Below the pieces are notes generated by a model. The model saw only the letters and a list, made by a program, of their open reading frames with translations, made no database searches and had not been told where the DNA came from. A stretch of 64,000 nt of DNA from Rhabditophanes sp. KR3021 (taxonomy: Eukaryota; Nematoda; Chromadorea; Rhabditida; Alloionematidae). Location: contig CAUJLY010000002.1 of the NCBI GenBank assembly GCA_963281155.1, positions 3,410,001 to 3,474,000 of the forward strand, written 5' to 3'. Positions within the stretch are counted from its first letter, which is position 1; each line of letters starts with the position of its first letter. Below are positions 25,901 through 38,200 of this stretch, piece after piece. A program made the position numbers and the translations under genes.

Positions 25901-28900
25901 TCTGATTTGTTTACAGCATTTTTAGCGGACATTGTTGTAACGGAAAAGTCTCCAGCAATGAAACTCCACCTATCGCACTTTCTTTTGTTGGTAACAATGA
26001 TGTCAAATGCCGAAGAACACAACGTTAAATTCCAAGTTATTATGTGAGCAATGGAAGTAGTCAATTTTTGAGAACATAACTTTTTCAATGAACACAGCAA
26101 TTCTTTCATAACAGGGGCATGGGCACGTTGCATCTTGACTGTATTTTGTAGGGCAAAGTTTAGCAGGAGGAAAACACTTTCGTCTATTTTATTGTCCTCA
26201 TGTGGAATAATTTCAAGCTCTAAGATGGTAGTAAAGAACTTGGGCCACCAAATTAGAGTATGGCACTGATGAAACAAAAATGAAATTGCTCTTACTTTGG
26301 CTTCATCGTTTCCATTGACGCAAATATTATCAAATATTAGGACGGCTGTTTCAAGATCAATGATGCTTTCAAGCTTAGTCTTAATCAAGTTGATCTTCTC
26401 AACATTTTCATTTCCATGGGTGAGAGATGGGTGCAAGAGAACTCTTTTAAGATTAATTTTATGGCACGAATACTGAAGGATTGGCAATAAATTTTCAACA
26501 ATAGTTTGTAATTTTCCGATGCTACCACTTGGAAAATCATTAGCTTCTGCCGCTTTCAAAGGTGATCTGCTAAATAATTCCATACCTGCAATATTTTGAA
26601 GTGGTTGTGAGACACTACTATCAAGTTCCCTTTTGATGATCTGATTAGTGATGTTCCATTTAGCACGCTTTTCATAACACTCAGAAATCATCTTTTGAAA
26701 TTCTGGCAAGGCAGAGTATCCCGGTGAAGCCATAGAATTTATGATGTTCTTTTCGCAGTATCTGAAGCTAGCTTCAAGATTGTCTCTTTTGTCAATTAAT
26801 GAATTTAGAGAATAAATTGAGTCTCCGTTTGAATCACAACGATTTCCATAAAAATTTCCAATAGTAAAAGTGTAATTGTCACGCATAAATTTTCCAATTT
26901 TAAGAACGATCTTCAAATATCTTACTGGCTCCAATAAGGTAACATTATTCAGAATTAATGCACGTTTACTGATATCTCTTGAGAAAGCAATAACCTGCAG
27001 ATTTTTTTCGTTTTCCTTCCATCCATACATTTCCACACTTGAAAGTATTTCGTCAGGGGGAAATAGAATGTGAGTTAATTGAACGACACTCAAAAGATCA
27101 ATTGTGATTGTCTTGATAGAGCCACTTGTGATTCTTTCCATGATAACTTCGTTATTTGAGGATGTTTGAGTAATAGATAGGAAATCATCTCCAGTGAAGC
27201 CATCCATATTATCCTTACAAGGAAAGACATCAATTTTCTTTCCTGTTCCATTTTGCTTGACATGTCCAGCCATTCCAATGATGTTGAAGAATAGCAATTC
27301 TGTTTCGAGTAACCCATTAAAAAGTGAATGATCAATGACAATTTGTCTTTCCAAAACATTCTGAGAGACCTTTGGAGCATATGGATCCAATGCGCCATAT
27401 TTGCCTGTACCCATAAGAATTTCCTTAGCATGGGAAGAAGTAATCTGATCTCCATCATAAAAGATTGGTTCATTTTTGCTGACCAAAGAGTAGTCCTCGA
27501 ATTCATTTTTAAATGAAATTCCATTAATGAGTTTGTAATCAAGCATTGAGTACCAATTAATCTTATTGCATTCATTGGAATTAGCCAATTTCCCTGTGTT
27601 TGCATAACAATTCATGTTCTCGATGATAGGAGGCCATTTTTCTTTATTGTTTTCATCCATTTCAATAGATTTGTTCTTGATAATAAAGTCAAATACTTTG
27701 AATGTATTACTTTCATCCTTCAAATTTTTCCTGGTAATTCCACATCTGGCAAAATACCTTTTAACGAAAAATTCGTACTTAAAAACGAAATTATAAATTA
27801 AATATTAACGTAAAAAGAATGTATATTTTAAATTTGTAAATTATTGTGTTAGTGAAACTTTACCAACTCTGGTTTAAGACTTCGTACCTTTGAAATTTTT
27901 ATGTTGACTAAAAGCTATTTACATATCATGCCCATATTTGAGATCAAATACACATTTAGAGTGGTCGTTTTTTGAGGAAAAATTAGTTAATGGTGGGAAA
28001 TCAGATGAAATTAGAGGAATTCGAAAATCGCGAGTTAACATTAACAAGACATCAAAAATATAGTCTGTTTTCAAATGTTATCATTTTGGAAGATGCTTTA
28101 AAGCAAATGGTTTTCTTAGTGAGCACACAAAAATTAGAAACTGCCAAGAATCAATGAATTTTGCTGAACACTTAATCAAACGAAAAGTGCTGCTGATGTT
28201 TTAGTTCCAATCGAAGCTAAAGATGGAGACAAAAAAGATTGTTTTGCCTACTTAATAATCGACCCAAAAGTTGTTTATAACAACTGGATCAAAGCAGCAG
28301 TCAGAAACAAGATAAGATATGTAGGCGAGACGCGGCTTCGATGAAGGAATGCTATTGAATTAGAATTGTTGTTTGATAAAAAAAAGTTCAATAAAGAAGT
28401 CATTCGGGACAAGCCACTAGATTAGATGGGCATTAATGCATTGAAGATGTGGTACCAGTTAAAAGAAGTTGGAGAAAATATTGAGCGTATCCTCATTGAT
28501 GCCCTACAAACTCTGATTCAGGTAAACCAACATTTGTTGAAACCCATCCGATGTTTTCAAAAATGAATGGTGAAGTGGCTGATCTTATTCGAGGAGAATT
28601 GTTTGAAGCTAGTAATAATATTAAATATGTTCTATTTTTAAAAACATTTAATTCTAAGTGTTTAGTTTAATAAAGTTTAGTCTCATTACCTTTGTATCAA
28701 GATACTCATCCAATTTGCTCATTGGAAGAACCCATTTCGATTGATCAATAGCATCAAACGGAATTTGGTCATAGGTTTCATTTCCCAAAGTATTTGTGTG
28801 TTCAATCAATTTGATGATGTCAGGGTGTTCCTTGTCCTCCAAAGCTTGTTCATACAATGAGTATAGGTCGCGGTACTTCTTGCTCTGATCTTCATCTGAT

Positions 28901-31900
28901 TCAATAGGAATTGGTCCATTATTAGCGACGTTTGATGTACTTGACATAGATTGCTTGTAATTGTACATGGCAAGTCTTTTCTTATTTGAAATATTTTTGT
29001 CTTGATTTTCATTACAAACAAAGGTTGTTCTTAATTGCATTACTAATTTGGGCCAATCGAACATTTTGATGTCAAAGAAATCACCAGAATACCCTTCTTC
29101 TTCAATTTCTTTGAGATATTTGCTTTCTTTCCTAGCATCGCCGTAAATAACTCCCACTTTTGAGACAGTGGATGTAATGATGTCCAACAGTTTAATAGCT
29201 TCGTCCATTACTTTATCATTTTCAACATCGGCAACTGTCTCAATAAAAGATCCACAGAACAAAGAAAAATAGTGGATACTGCTTGAATATTCAAATGAAT
29301 TCAACCTCACCAAGTTGTGTTCAACATGCTCTTTCAAAAGACACCAGTAAGCTTCGAATTTATTGGCGTCTTTTTTAGCCTGATCCAATAATTTACTTAA
29401 AAAGGTGATAGCCAAATAAGCTAATTTTCTAGTTCCGAAAACAAAATTGTATTCGAAGAATGATGCAAGTAAATCTTTTTTCTCAAATAATTCCATGAAA
29501 CTATTTAAGATCATTTCGTTTGAATGCTTGCTACGAGAACCAATTAACCAAAACAAAATATCGTAAGCTTGACAAGAATGGGTGCGCTGATATGCAATAG
29601 GCATTTCACTTCCAAAAGTATGCGGAAACGCTCCAGAAGCCACCATAATCAGTGTTTTGTAAAGGTTGTTGTTGTCATTTAGCATGGCAAATCTCTGAAC
29701 CTGCTCAAATGGTAATGATGTTTGCTTGTGGTCGCACACCATAATCGAAAATTCCTTAAAAATGGCAAGTTTGATATTTTCGTTCTTAGCTTGATCTTCT
29801 TCAACTTTTGACATTGCCATTGGTTTATGAACGATTTCGTTAAAAACTTCAATGTTTGAGGTAGATTGCTTGTTGTCCCTTTTGCTCTCGATATTCCTTC
29901 TACACTTTAGAGAGTGTAATATATGATGTGTTCCCTCTTTTGATAAAATTCTTTGGTATCTGTTTTGAGTGGTAATGTCCTTGGGTTCGTGCTCGAGAAC
30001 AAAATAGAAATAAGATGGCTTGTAGTGAGATACAAACTCATCGGAAGGTTTCTGGTAACATGAATCAGATAAAAGCTTGCTACAGAGATCAAAATAGCTT
30101 ATTTGAATGTTTACTTCATTCTCTTCAATGTTGGCATAGTCCATGATACTTATTTTGGAATATCCACGAATAGGCTCAACATATTGTTCGAATATTTCGG
30201 GGTCCAACATTGTTAAATGAGCAGAATCCTCGCGTAGAGCAAATTTAAATGCTTCATTATCTTCCTCGGAGTACGATTTTCTTTTCATAATAGAAAATTT
30301 GATTTCTGGCAAAATAACATTAATATTTGCTAACTTAAAAGACAAATTGATATGTGAAAATGTGCTCCCCCTGTAAATCCAAGTTGGAATACTTGATATG
30401 CCATGTTTTCATATTTGGCATCATTTGGCGATACGGCATACGTCTTTGCATCGAAATCATTTATATGGTCCTGTCTGAGACTTGAGTCAACAGAGGATAA
30501 ATTAGTCTTTCTGAATTCTTTCCAAACAGAAGGAGTTAACAAACGATATTTTGAATGTAATCCATTTCCTTGATGTCTTTCTTTTCCCGGTGATGTTGAA
30601 AAACGACTTTTGTTGTAAGACATTGGGCTTATTTGAATCAAATTCCACATTTCATTCAAACTTTCTCGAGTTAACATCTTGTTTGCAATCGTTTCTTTCA
30701 ACACTTCGTCTTTGTTTTGATTGGTGTTGCCGCAGACAAGTGAGTACATTAACTTCTGCTCGCAATCATTAGCATTGTCACTAATCAAGGGACTTTCAAT
30801 TTGAATGTTGAGAAGCATATTTTCATTCTTAGTAACACCAATAAGGGCTTGATTCTTAGAAAGAGTAAAATCTTCAAAGGTGTGTCCCTTATTAATTTCA
30901 ATTTGAATGCCACTCACTAAATCAAAAAGTACCAAACTGCCATTATTCAACAAAAGAACCAAGGTATTTGAGGTAATATCTTGCCTGTGTCTGTGTGAAA
31001 TAGTGTAATCAGAATCTGTGAATGCAATCTTCTTGATTGTATTGTTTTCAATTTTATTCAAATATTGGTAATCACTTAATCCAAATACATCTTCGTTCTT
31101 TTGACTTCTGACAGGATAACTGACAACATAACTTTCATTCTTAACCGTATTATTATAAACAGCAATGATGTTTGAAAAGTCATAGTCTCCAGAAATTATA
31201 TCAATATGATAGTCTTCCCCACTCATTAGGCTTGGAACAGAAAGATTTTGGGATAGGGAATTTTGAGTTTTCTTGTTCACATAACGTAAGGTAACATTAT
31301 GGAAAGATCCAAGATTGATGTCGTTTTCTTCGGCGTGTGGCATTTCGGATGCGTAACCGATCAAGGAATCTTCTAATAATTTTGCTTCCGGATTTATCTG
31401 GAATAGCATTTCTACATTTTCATCGTTGCCATCGTTTTCAGGAATACCATTGGCAGCAGAAGGAATGCTTGAGATAAAATTATTGGAGATACATGAAATC
31501 ATGTTTTGAATTTTCCCATTCAGTTTCACTTGAATTGCGGCTATGGTAATGGTAGTGCTCTTGTCGTCAAAAGATCCCGCAAAATTATCTGTATATGAAA
31601 GAGAACATTTACCCGTTTGTTTAAAACCACCATAAGTTATTGTACACAAAGCAGTAATTTTGACTGGATTTCTTAAAAATACGTTTGAGGAAAGAGAAGG
31701 CCCCGATTCTTGGTTTAGCTGATCATCACCAAAATGATAAACTGAGTAGTCTTCTTCAACCATCCCATAAGGTTTCAGGAAAACAATAGAACATTCGTTG
31801 TCATTATTAATACCGATTGGCAATAACTTAGCATTTTGCATTTGCTTTCCGACAATGACTTGGGAAGCTTCCATATTAAATGGGACCAGTTTTCTGGCAG

Positions 31901-32936
31901 ATGTAGAAGATAATGTAACTCCCATCGGAATGTTGCTTGTGAATTCAGAGTTAAAATGAGTGCATTCACTTGAATATCTTTCGTGTTCTTGAGATGGTTC
32001 ATCGGTCGTTTCCCAAGTGACAAGGCATACACCACATGCATAACAATAGCAACGATCAGGAGAGATAGTAGTTGCGTCATGATAAAATCCAGATGCAGCC
32101 ATGCTAAAAGGGATTGCATTGACAAAATCATGAGGCCAGGAATGAAAAGTTAACAATCTGCACATTTCACTGCGAACAACAAAGGGGTCGTGTAGAGTAG
32201 AAGTTGAACCAAAATAAGGATCTGCTGGATATAAAGCCAAACGAAGTTTCTCCAACAATAAAAACCATTGGAAATCAGTGAATGGACTTCCTAAAGCTCT
32301 TGTTCCAAGGTGTTGTTTTATGTAAGCAAATAACTCAATAGGATTATGGACGGTGATAACGGCAGATTTCGACCCTTTTAGGTCTGTTCCGGTCATTGTC
32401 ATAAAGTTGAGTGTACTTTCTTTCAATTTGGAAACAGCCTCCTTTGGGCCAGAACTGTACTCAATGAGGGAGTCAACAAATGTAGCCCAATAAGTAATTT
32501 CGCTCCATGTGAATTCAATGTCAACTTGCTTCAATGAACTCAAGTTACGAACTGGTTCGTTCAAAGAATTGGCCAAAGCAAATGTTGAATTGCATGGTGC
32601 ACGGAAGTTGAACAATTTTTTGTTAGAAACAAATACATTCTCATTTCCTTCGAATACGTGGAATTCCAAGTCGGGAATTTCAAATTTATTCAAGCATACT
32701 GGATTTAAACCAAAGTCAGACGAGAACTCATAAACAGAGCCATTTTTGTAGGTAACGTAATACTTGTCATTTGTAGGGTGGTAAAAGATGTTTTTGACAT
32801 CACCAGATGGTAAAGTGATCGGAGAGCTAAAGTGAGTTTCAACAATTTAAAAACGGAATTAAGAAACTTACGGAGTGTGAGTAACTATTAGATTTGCCAA
32901 TTGGCTACTATCACTTGGTTGGATCGTAGAATCCAT
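13938..32936 (-). CDS. BIRC6: BIRC6/BRUCE, giant BIR-containing E2/E3 ubiquitin ligase
   Basis: BIRC6 ubiquitinates caspases, SMAC and HtrA2, and LC3B, restraining apoptosis and autophagy. Exons: 32936-32872, 32826-28690, 27777-24506, 24459-22780, 22539-21022, 20529-18949, 17796-15187, 14666-14446 and 14363-13938, about 5,170 codons (human about 4,857). The start ATG at 32936 opens a 65-nt first exon. The BIR domain (about residues 250-330) has [17 protein letters not shown] and the His/Cys zinc ligands HERYSSEC. The C-terminal UBC domain has [17 protein letters not shown], and catalytic Cys in [18 protein letters not shown] (codon 14616-14614). YWAKGTGFG near residue 4500 is another family landmark. 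Two frame breaks occur: a C5 run at 30367-30371 (one base short) and 25639-25643 (one base extra, or a 37-nt intron 25639-25603). Long introns hold relic genes on the opposite strand. Confidence 0.95.
14740..15080 (+). pseudogene. Decayed coding fragment in BIRC6 intron, family unknown
   Basis: The 520-nt intron 15186-14667 of BIRC6 holds plus-strand sequence that reads as protein for about 45 codons (including [20 protein letters not shown] and [13 protein letters not shown]) and then breaks at stops, continuing in another frame ([19 protein letters not shown]). Base use is less AT-rich than neighbouring introns. I do not recognise the family. It is antisense to the host gene, like the GIY-YIG relics in other BIRC6 introns. 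Confidence 0.4.
17960..18880 (+). pseudogene. Decayed gene in BIRC6 intron with a GIY-YIG-like fragment
   Basis: The longest BIRC6 intron (18948-17797, 1,152 nt) contains broken coding sequence on the plus strand. At about 18527-18600 the frame [20 protein letters not shown] (then NTHFSES) matches the second GIY-YIG motif: Tyr-x-Gly, then a conserved Arg and His. Upstream pieces include [20 protein letters not shown] (about 18270-18345) and a Lys/Arg-rich stretch near 18000-18110; downstream is [20 protein letters not shown] (about 18710-18770). Stops and frame changes separate them. It differs from the three better-preserved relics, so it may be a second nuclease family or a more decayed member. 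Confidence 0.45.
20600..21005 (+). pseudogene. GIY-YIG nuclease relic, copy B (in BIRC6 intron)
   Basis: The 492-nt intron 21021-20530 of BIRC6 holds a plus-strand relic covering the C-terminal half of a GIY-YIG protein. Segment [20 protein letters not shown] (about 20632-20690) corresponds to KAGIMKGIRYVGGTKDFIQR of copy C. It continues through [13 protein letters not shown], then a stop at about 20766, then [19 protein letters not shown], a further stop, and a tail [20 protein letters not shown] at about 20945-21005. It is alignable with copies A and C over nearly its whole length, but the Tyr of the YVG motif is replaced (IQKVGKT). Dead copy. Confidence 0.7.
27960..28640 (+). pseudogene. 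Zinc finger plus GIY-YIG nuclease relic, copy A (in BIRC6 intron)
   Basis: The 912-nt intron 28689-27778 of BIRC6 carries the longest copy, plus strand. From 28064 it reads [27 protein letters not shown]: a C2H2/C2HC-like zinc finger with one Cys changed to Phe. Then comes [11 protein letters not shown], and after a frame change [20 protein letters not shown] (about 28212-28275), the first GIY-type strand with an IDP motif as in COG3680/LEM-3 proteins. Next is NKIRYVGET (about 28305-28332), where the Arg/His helix is deleted, then [20 protein letters not shown] (28432-28490) and [20 protein letters not shown] (28553-28610). At least three in-frame stops or frame changes make it a pseudogene. 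Confidence 0.75.
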
Positions 32937-35295
32937 GATTGGATTTTTTTCGGCTTCCGGTAAAAAAGTTAAACACTTTTTGAATCAAAAATAATTAGTA
33001 CTTTCTAATCTATAAAGAATTATATTAAATAAGTAAGTATACGTATTAATCATACAGGTGAATTATAATGCGCGTAACTTTTATATAACACTGGGTTGCA
33101 TTATCATCATACTATATTATAATATAGATGCAATGCAAAAAGAGTCAAATGTTTGTTCAATTTGTATTTGCAAAACAAACTAAAAACAACAATCGATGCG
33201 ATATGATTTTAACAAAATAATGATGAATATCTTTGGAAATATGTTTAAATTTTAGGTAACGTTTACATTAATGCTGAGATTTTTCTGAGAATATCATATC
33301 TATAGTAACAACCTAGTAAATTTTAATTAATAAAGACGTGTAATGAGTTGGTTCCGCTTAAGTTTCGGACATCAATTAAATAATTGATAAATATTTTTTA
33401 TAACTAATCAACCTTATGTAGTGAGCTATGCTTTTTACGTCTAAATTGTATTTTAAAAAAGATACATTTTCAACTAATCATCTTATTCAAATAAACAGAC
33501 ATATTTGCACTTTTATGGCTATTATCTTGAATCCAAATACTTTAAACACTAGCGCTTTAATTAACTCTTCATTTTATCTTTAATAACACTGCAATGTGAT
33601 CACCTGTTTAGGGTGCTAATAAATATGGTTATAAATAAATATATATAAGAAAAGCTTACAATTATTTTAGCCTTTATTTGGGCAATGACTGTGTCGTTTT
33701 TGATTTAGTCTTTTGCTACTAACTACAACTATTATGAAGATATGTATTAGATGAGGCAATTAATTTATATATAATATGATGTGATACACGATGACGATAT
33801 ATGGAATGATGCGTGATTGTTGTTTGGTTGAACTAATACCTACATGTTGTTTACTTAAGTTTGTTTACAAAAAGCTGTTTGTTCATTAATTGCGCGTTGT
33901 TCCAACTACTTTTTGGGATGTCCGTACAACACATCTAGCACCATTTTATAGTGTTAATATAACAACATATCTACATTTTTTAGATTATTATGAAGCAGTT
34001 TATTTTTTAAAATTACGCGTTTCCGCATTTATTTTGCTACACAAAAATGAGTGGTGTTTTTTAATGACTTTTGAGCTCTTAACAAACAAAGTGCATTTAA
34101 AAAAGCTAATTAGTTTTTAACATATTTTGCCTTTCTTGATTAAAAATTGTTAGACAAAGAAATCTGAAAATTTAAAAAAATCAAAATATTTATAAGTGTT
34201 AAAAAGGAACGTCGAATGCAATACATTATGGATATAAATAATTTATTTATAGGATCTATTAATTTTGATGTGAATACGTCTAAACATTGTGATCTCACGG
34301 TGAGTGTCGCTTATCAAGAAACATGTTCTCAATTTTTCTAGAACATTGCAGAACAATTTTAATAGAATAATTTTGGACAGTGTCAAATTGGACATAAATG
34401 TATTGCAATCAGAGCTATGATAGCATGTCACTATATAAATTAAAAAACACGATCAATTATCTAAAAAGTATATATGTGATAATAATAGCTCAATCGTTTT
34501 TGAATATACGTATATCATTAGCATCTTATGTTAGTAATAGTTTAAACTTTTAAATAAGACAATGCAGTTAAGCGTTTTTGAAGAAAGAAAATTTGAGTAA
34601 CAGTTGATTCGCTAAAAGGAAGGAAAAATCTAAAAAGCAATACCTTATAACAAACACCACCTCTGCAAGCTTTCATAGTATTTATATTTGGCGAATGTAT
34701 CTTCAAATTAATTGAAGGGTATAAAAGAATGGTCATGTGGCATTAGAAAAATCTTTCAAAATACGTGAAATTGAAGCAAGGTGTTAATGATGATAGCAAC
34801 TTCGAAAATGCTAACATGAACACCACTCCAATCTTATACCAAACAAGACCACGCCTAATAAACAAGAGAACGTCTGCTATGTAGATAAGACCATCAGCGA
34901 CTAATAATCTTTGGTAAAGAAGTTGTTCTCACTTTCTTATTATATGCTGAAGAGCTATGTTTATGCAAAATGAAATCATAAATTATAAAATAGAAAAATG
35001 TACAATGATATGTCACTTCAATACATAAAAATATTTGACTAGCCAGAAAGTTATAATAACCATAAAATTATCACAGTCGACAAAATCTTGAAAAATCTTA
35101 TTTCCAGATTTTGTGATTTTAATTGAGAAAAGATAAAATGTTTGTTATAAATTTGATGGTTACGGAATAGTAATTTGCTTTATTTTAAAAGATCTATTTT
35201 TGCATATAGTGGATTATTTATGTGTTTTATTAGTCTTCATGATAAACAACACCTTTTTAAATTTTTTATTTAACAATTGATCTCAAAAAATATAT
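32937..35295. other. Intergenic, no gene seen
   Basis: 2.36 kb between BIRC6 and the 3' end of eIF5B, both on the minus strand. Short frames (for example 33890-34120 plus, 34243-34431 minus and 34542-34736 minus) have no recognised similarity and no splice partners. It should include the BIRC6 promoter just above 32936. Confidence 0.5.
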
Positions 35296-38200
35296 TTAAT
35301 AAATATCAAGCAATCTTTTCAATTCAACCATGACTCCCCAATCTTCCTTGCTAAGATCATCACGGAAATGGCTCTTACAAACATCGATGGTTTCTCTTGT
35401 AATTCTACTGATTAAGATGTCTTCATGAGTAAAATGTCTCCCATAGAGTCTTGGAGCATCGCCAGTGGTATTATCAATCTTTATGCAAACTTCGTCCCCT
35501 TTCTTTGCTATATTTTGATCCTCATGGTTTTTTTGAATATTCGAAACAGTTCCGATATAAAGCTTGTCTTTGGATGGAATGCAAATGGGTGTTCCCTTTC
35601 TTAGCTGACCACTTTCAACGATAACTCCACATACAATTGGATCTCTTGTTTTGAAGACATTTTCGGGAAGAATCCGAAGTTTGCATGGGAAGATAGCTAA
35701 ATGTTCATTTTCTTTGCGTCTTCTAAGTTTCAACTCTTCACGATGTTTCAAATAAGCATCTTCTAAGTGATAGATAATGTCGGCACTGAAGATTTTGACT
35801 TTCTCTTTGTCGGCAAATCTTTGGGCATCAGGGTCAATTTTAACATCAAAGGCCAAGATACAAGCATAGTCAGCTTTGTGCTCAAGCATAACAGCAGCTT
35901 TTTGAACATCCCTCTTGTGAACTGGCCCGATATTGACATTCGAGTATGGAATCTTTTGAACCTTTAGGAACTCCAACAGCGCCTCTAAAGATCCGAGAGT
36001 GGAGAGCTTGTACGTAAGACTCCTTCGGGTTTCTTCTTGATCGCTGTCAAAGCGTTTTTCAATTGGTTGTCAGCATCTTCTTTCAAAATCTCCAGCTCAT
36101 CTCCATTCTTAGCAACAAACATTGGCAAGCCAGCAACAACTTTTTCTAAATTCTTTGCGCAAATTTTAACTCCCTGAGCTCCTTTGACTTTTTTGTAGTT
36201 TGTGTACTCGTTTTTAACGCGGTTGTCTTTCATCGGTTGGGGCATTAAAAGATCTTTGACCGGAGTAACAATAGGTCCATCTGTTCCAGTTAAAACGAGA
36301 ATATCATTACGTTTCAAAGTTCCATTCAACAACACGACGTCAATTGCTGTTCCGAGGCCTTGTAATTGTCTCACTTCCATAACAAAGCATTCAAGTTCGT
36401 TTGAAAAAGAAATTCTTTTGGTCAATCTTTCTTGAGTGAAATTAGTCATATAAGATATAACATTTCCAATCCCATCTCCACAGAAAGCTGATGTAGGGAC
36501 AACGGAATAGTAGTCATCCAGATCGGTGTTGACGTTAGCAAGAGCAACATTAATACCTTGTTCGGCAAATTCTCCAAAAACTTTATTAAATCTATCCCTA
36601 AATTCCAATTGGGTATTTTGTGGCTGTGTTTCTAAATGTTTCCAAATATCCTTCTTAGGATTTGATTCATACCCATATAAACGATCAATCTTATTCAAGG
36701 CAATAACAAATGGAGTTTCACGTTTTCTTAAAAGTTTGATTGACTCAATTGTTTGTGGTTCGAGACCGTGCATAATGTCAACGACCAAAATAGCCATATC
36801 ACAAAGTGAGGATCCTCTGTTACGTAGGTTGGCAAAACTTTCATGGCCTGGCGTGTCGATAATAAGGAATCCTGGAATGAGCATCTTCTCGGCACTGAAT
36901 GTGGATACTAACTTGCATCTTTCTTTGATAGCTTCGGCGGGAACGCACGTAGCTCCAATTTGTTGAGTAATCCCACCAGCTTCATTTGATTGAACATTCG
37001 TTCTTCTAATTGTATCCAGCATTAATGTTTTACCTGTATCTACATGTCCAAGGACGCAAATGACGGGAGCACGAAGTTTTGTTGGACTTGTATTGGCTTC
37101 GTTTTTGATTTTTCTAGCTTCAAAACGCTTACGAATCATAGTAGCAACTTCTTCTTTGGATAGCTGGTCCTTATGTACTTCGTCAGCATCATCTTCGGAT
37201 GAAGAATCATCGTCACTTGATTCTTCCTCTTCTTCCTCGTCCGAACTATCATTTGTTTCAACGGATTCTTGCTTTTTAATTGGAGCTGCAGCCTTCTCTC
37301 CTACAACAGGGGCGTTCTCTGCTCCTGGAATAACGATTTCAGCCAGTTCCCAGTCATCTAAATCTTCATTTTCGACCAAAGCTTTAGCTTCTTCAGCCTA
37401 TAATAATGATAAATTTAAGAAAATAACTTCAAAAATAACTTACTTTTTTATTGGCAGCTTCAGCGATTGCTTTGGCTTCATTTTCAGCAGCTAATTGAGC
37501 AGCTTTCTCTTCTTCTTTAGCTTTGCGAATCTTTTCGGCAGCTAGAGCTTCGGCTTTTTTCTTTTTCTTGTCAATGATGAAGGTTCCCTTACCTCCTTCT
37601 TTGGCAGGTTCGGCTCCTGCAGCTCGTACAGGAATTTCCACTCCTTTAGATTCCAAAAAGGCTTCTGCTCTTAAACGCCTCTTCACTTGTTCGGCTGTTT
37701 CAAGAAGACCTCTGCGCTTCAAATCTTCTTTCCTCAATCTTTCGGCTTCTTTCTTTTCCTCTCTCTTCCTTTGCGCTTCAAGCTCGTCAAGTTCTTTTTG
37801 CTTTAAGCGTTCTTCAAAAGCAATATCTGCAAGTCTTTCAGCTTCAATTCGGTCCTCTTCTTCTTGCTGTTTTTTGGCCAAAAGTTCTTTCAGAAGAGAC
37901 ATTTTCTTGTTGCCAACTCCTTTTTTCTTGACGTCCTTTTTTTCAGGTTCTGGTTCAGGATCAGTCTCGCCAGCTTCTTTCTTTTGCTTCTGACGTTCTC
38001 TTTTCAACCGCTTTTTTTCAAGCATCAAAAGTGCTTCATCCGTGGCTTTGTTGCATTCTTCTGTTGCATCGACATCAACTTCCTCTTTAATACCTTCTTC
38101 TTCTTCATTCTTTTTTTGCTTTTGTTTCTCTCTCTTCAATCTCTTTTTCTCTTTAGCAATTTTATCTTCCTCCGTTTCAACTACTTCAGGAAGAGCGGCT

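Noticed and set aside
27090..27605. 171-codon minus-strand alternative frame inside BIRC6
   Set aside because: Overlaps the conserved BIRC6 frame and is a shadow of it.
30330..30360. A tiny intron explaining the BIRC6 frame change at 30.37 kb
   Set aside because: Only a 22-nt GT...AG span is available, its phase is wrong, and it would delete residues that align to the family without a gap.
37060..37993. Long plus-strand Ser/Phe-rich ORFs opposite eIF5B
   Set aside because: Mirror frames of the Lys/Glu-rich eIF5B N-terminal half; no independent evidence.
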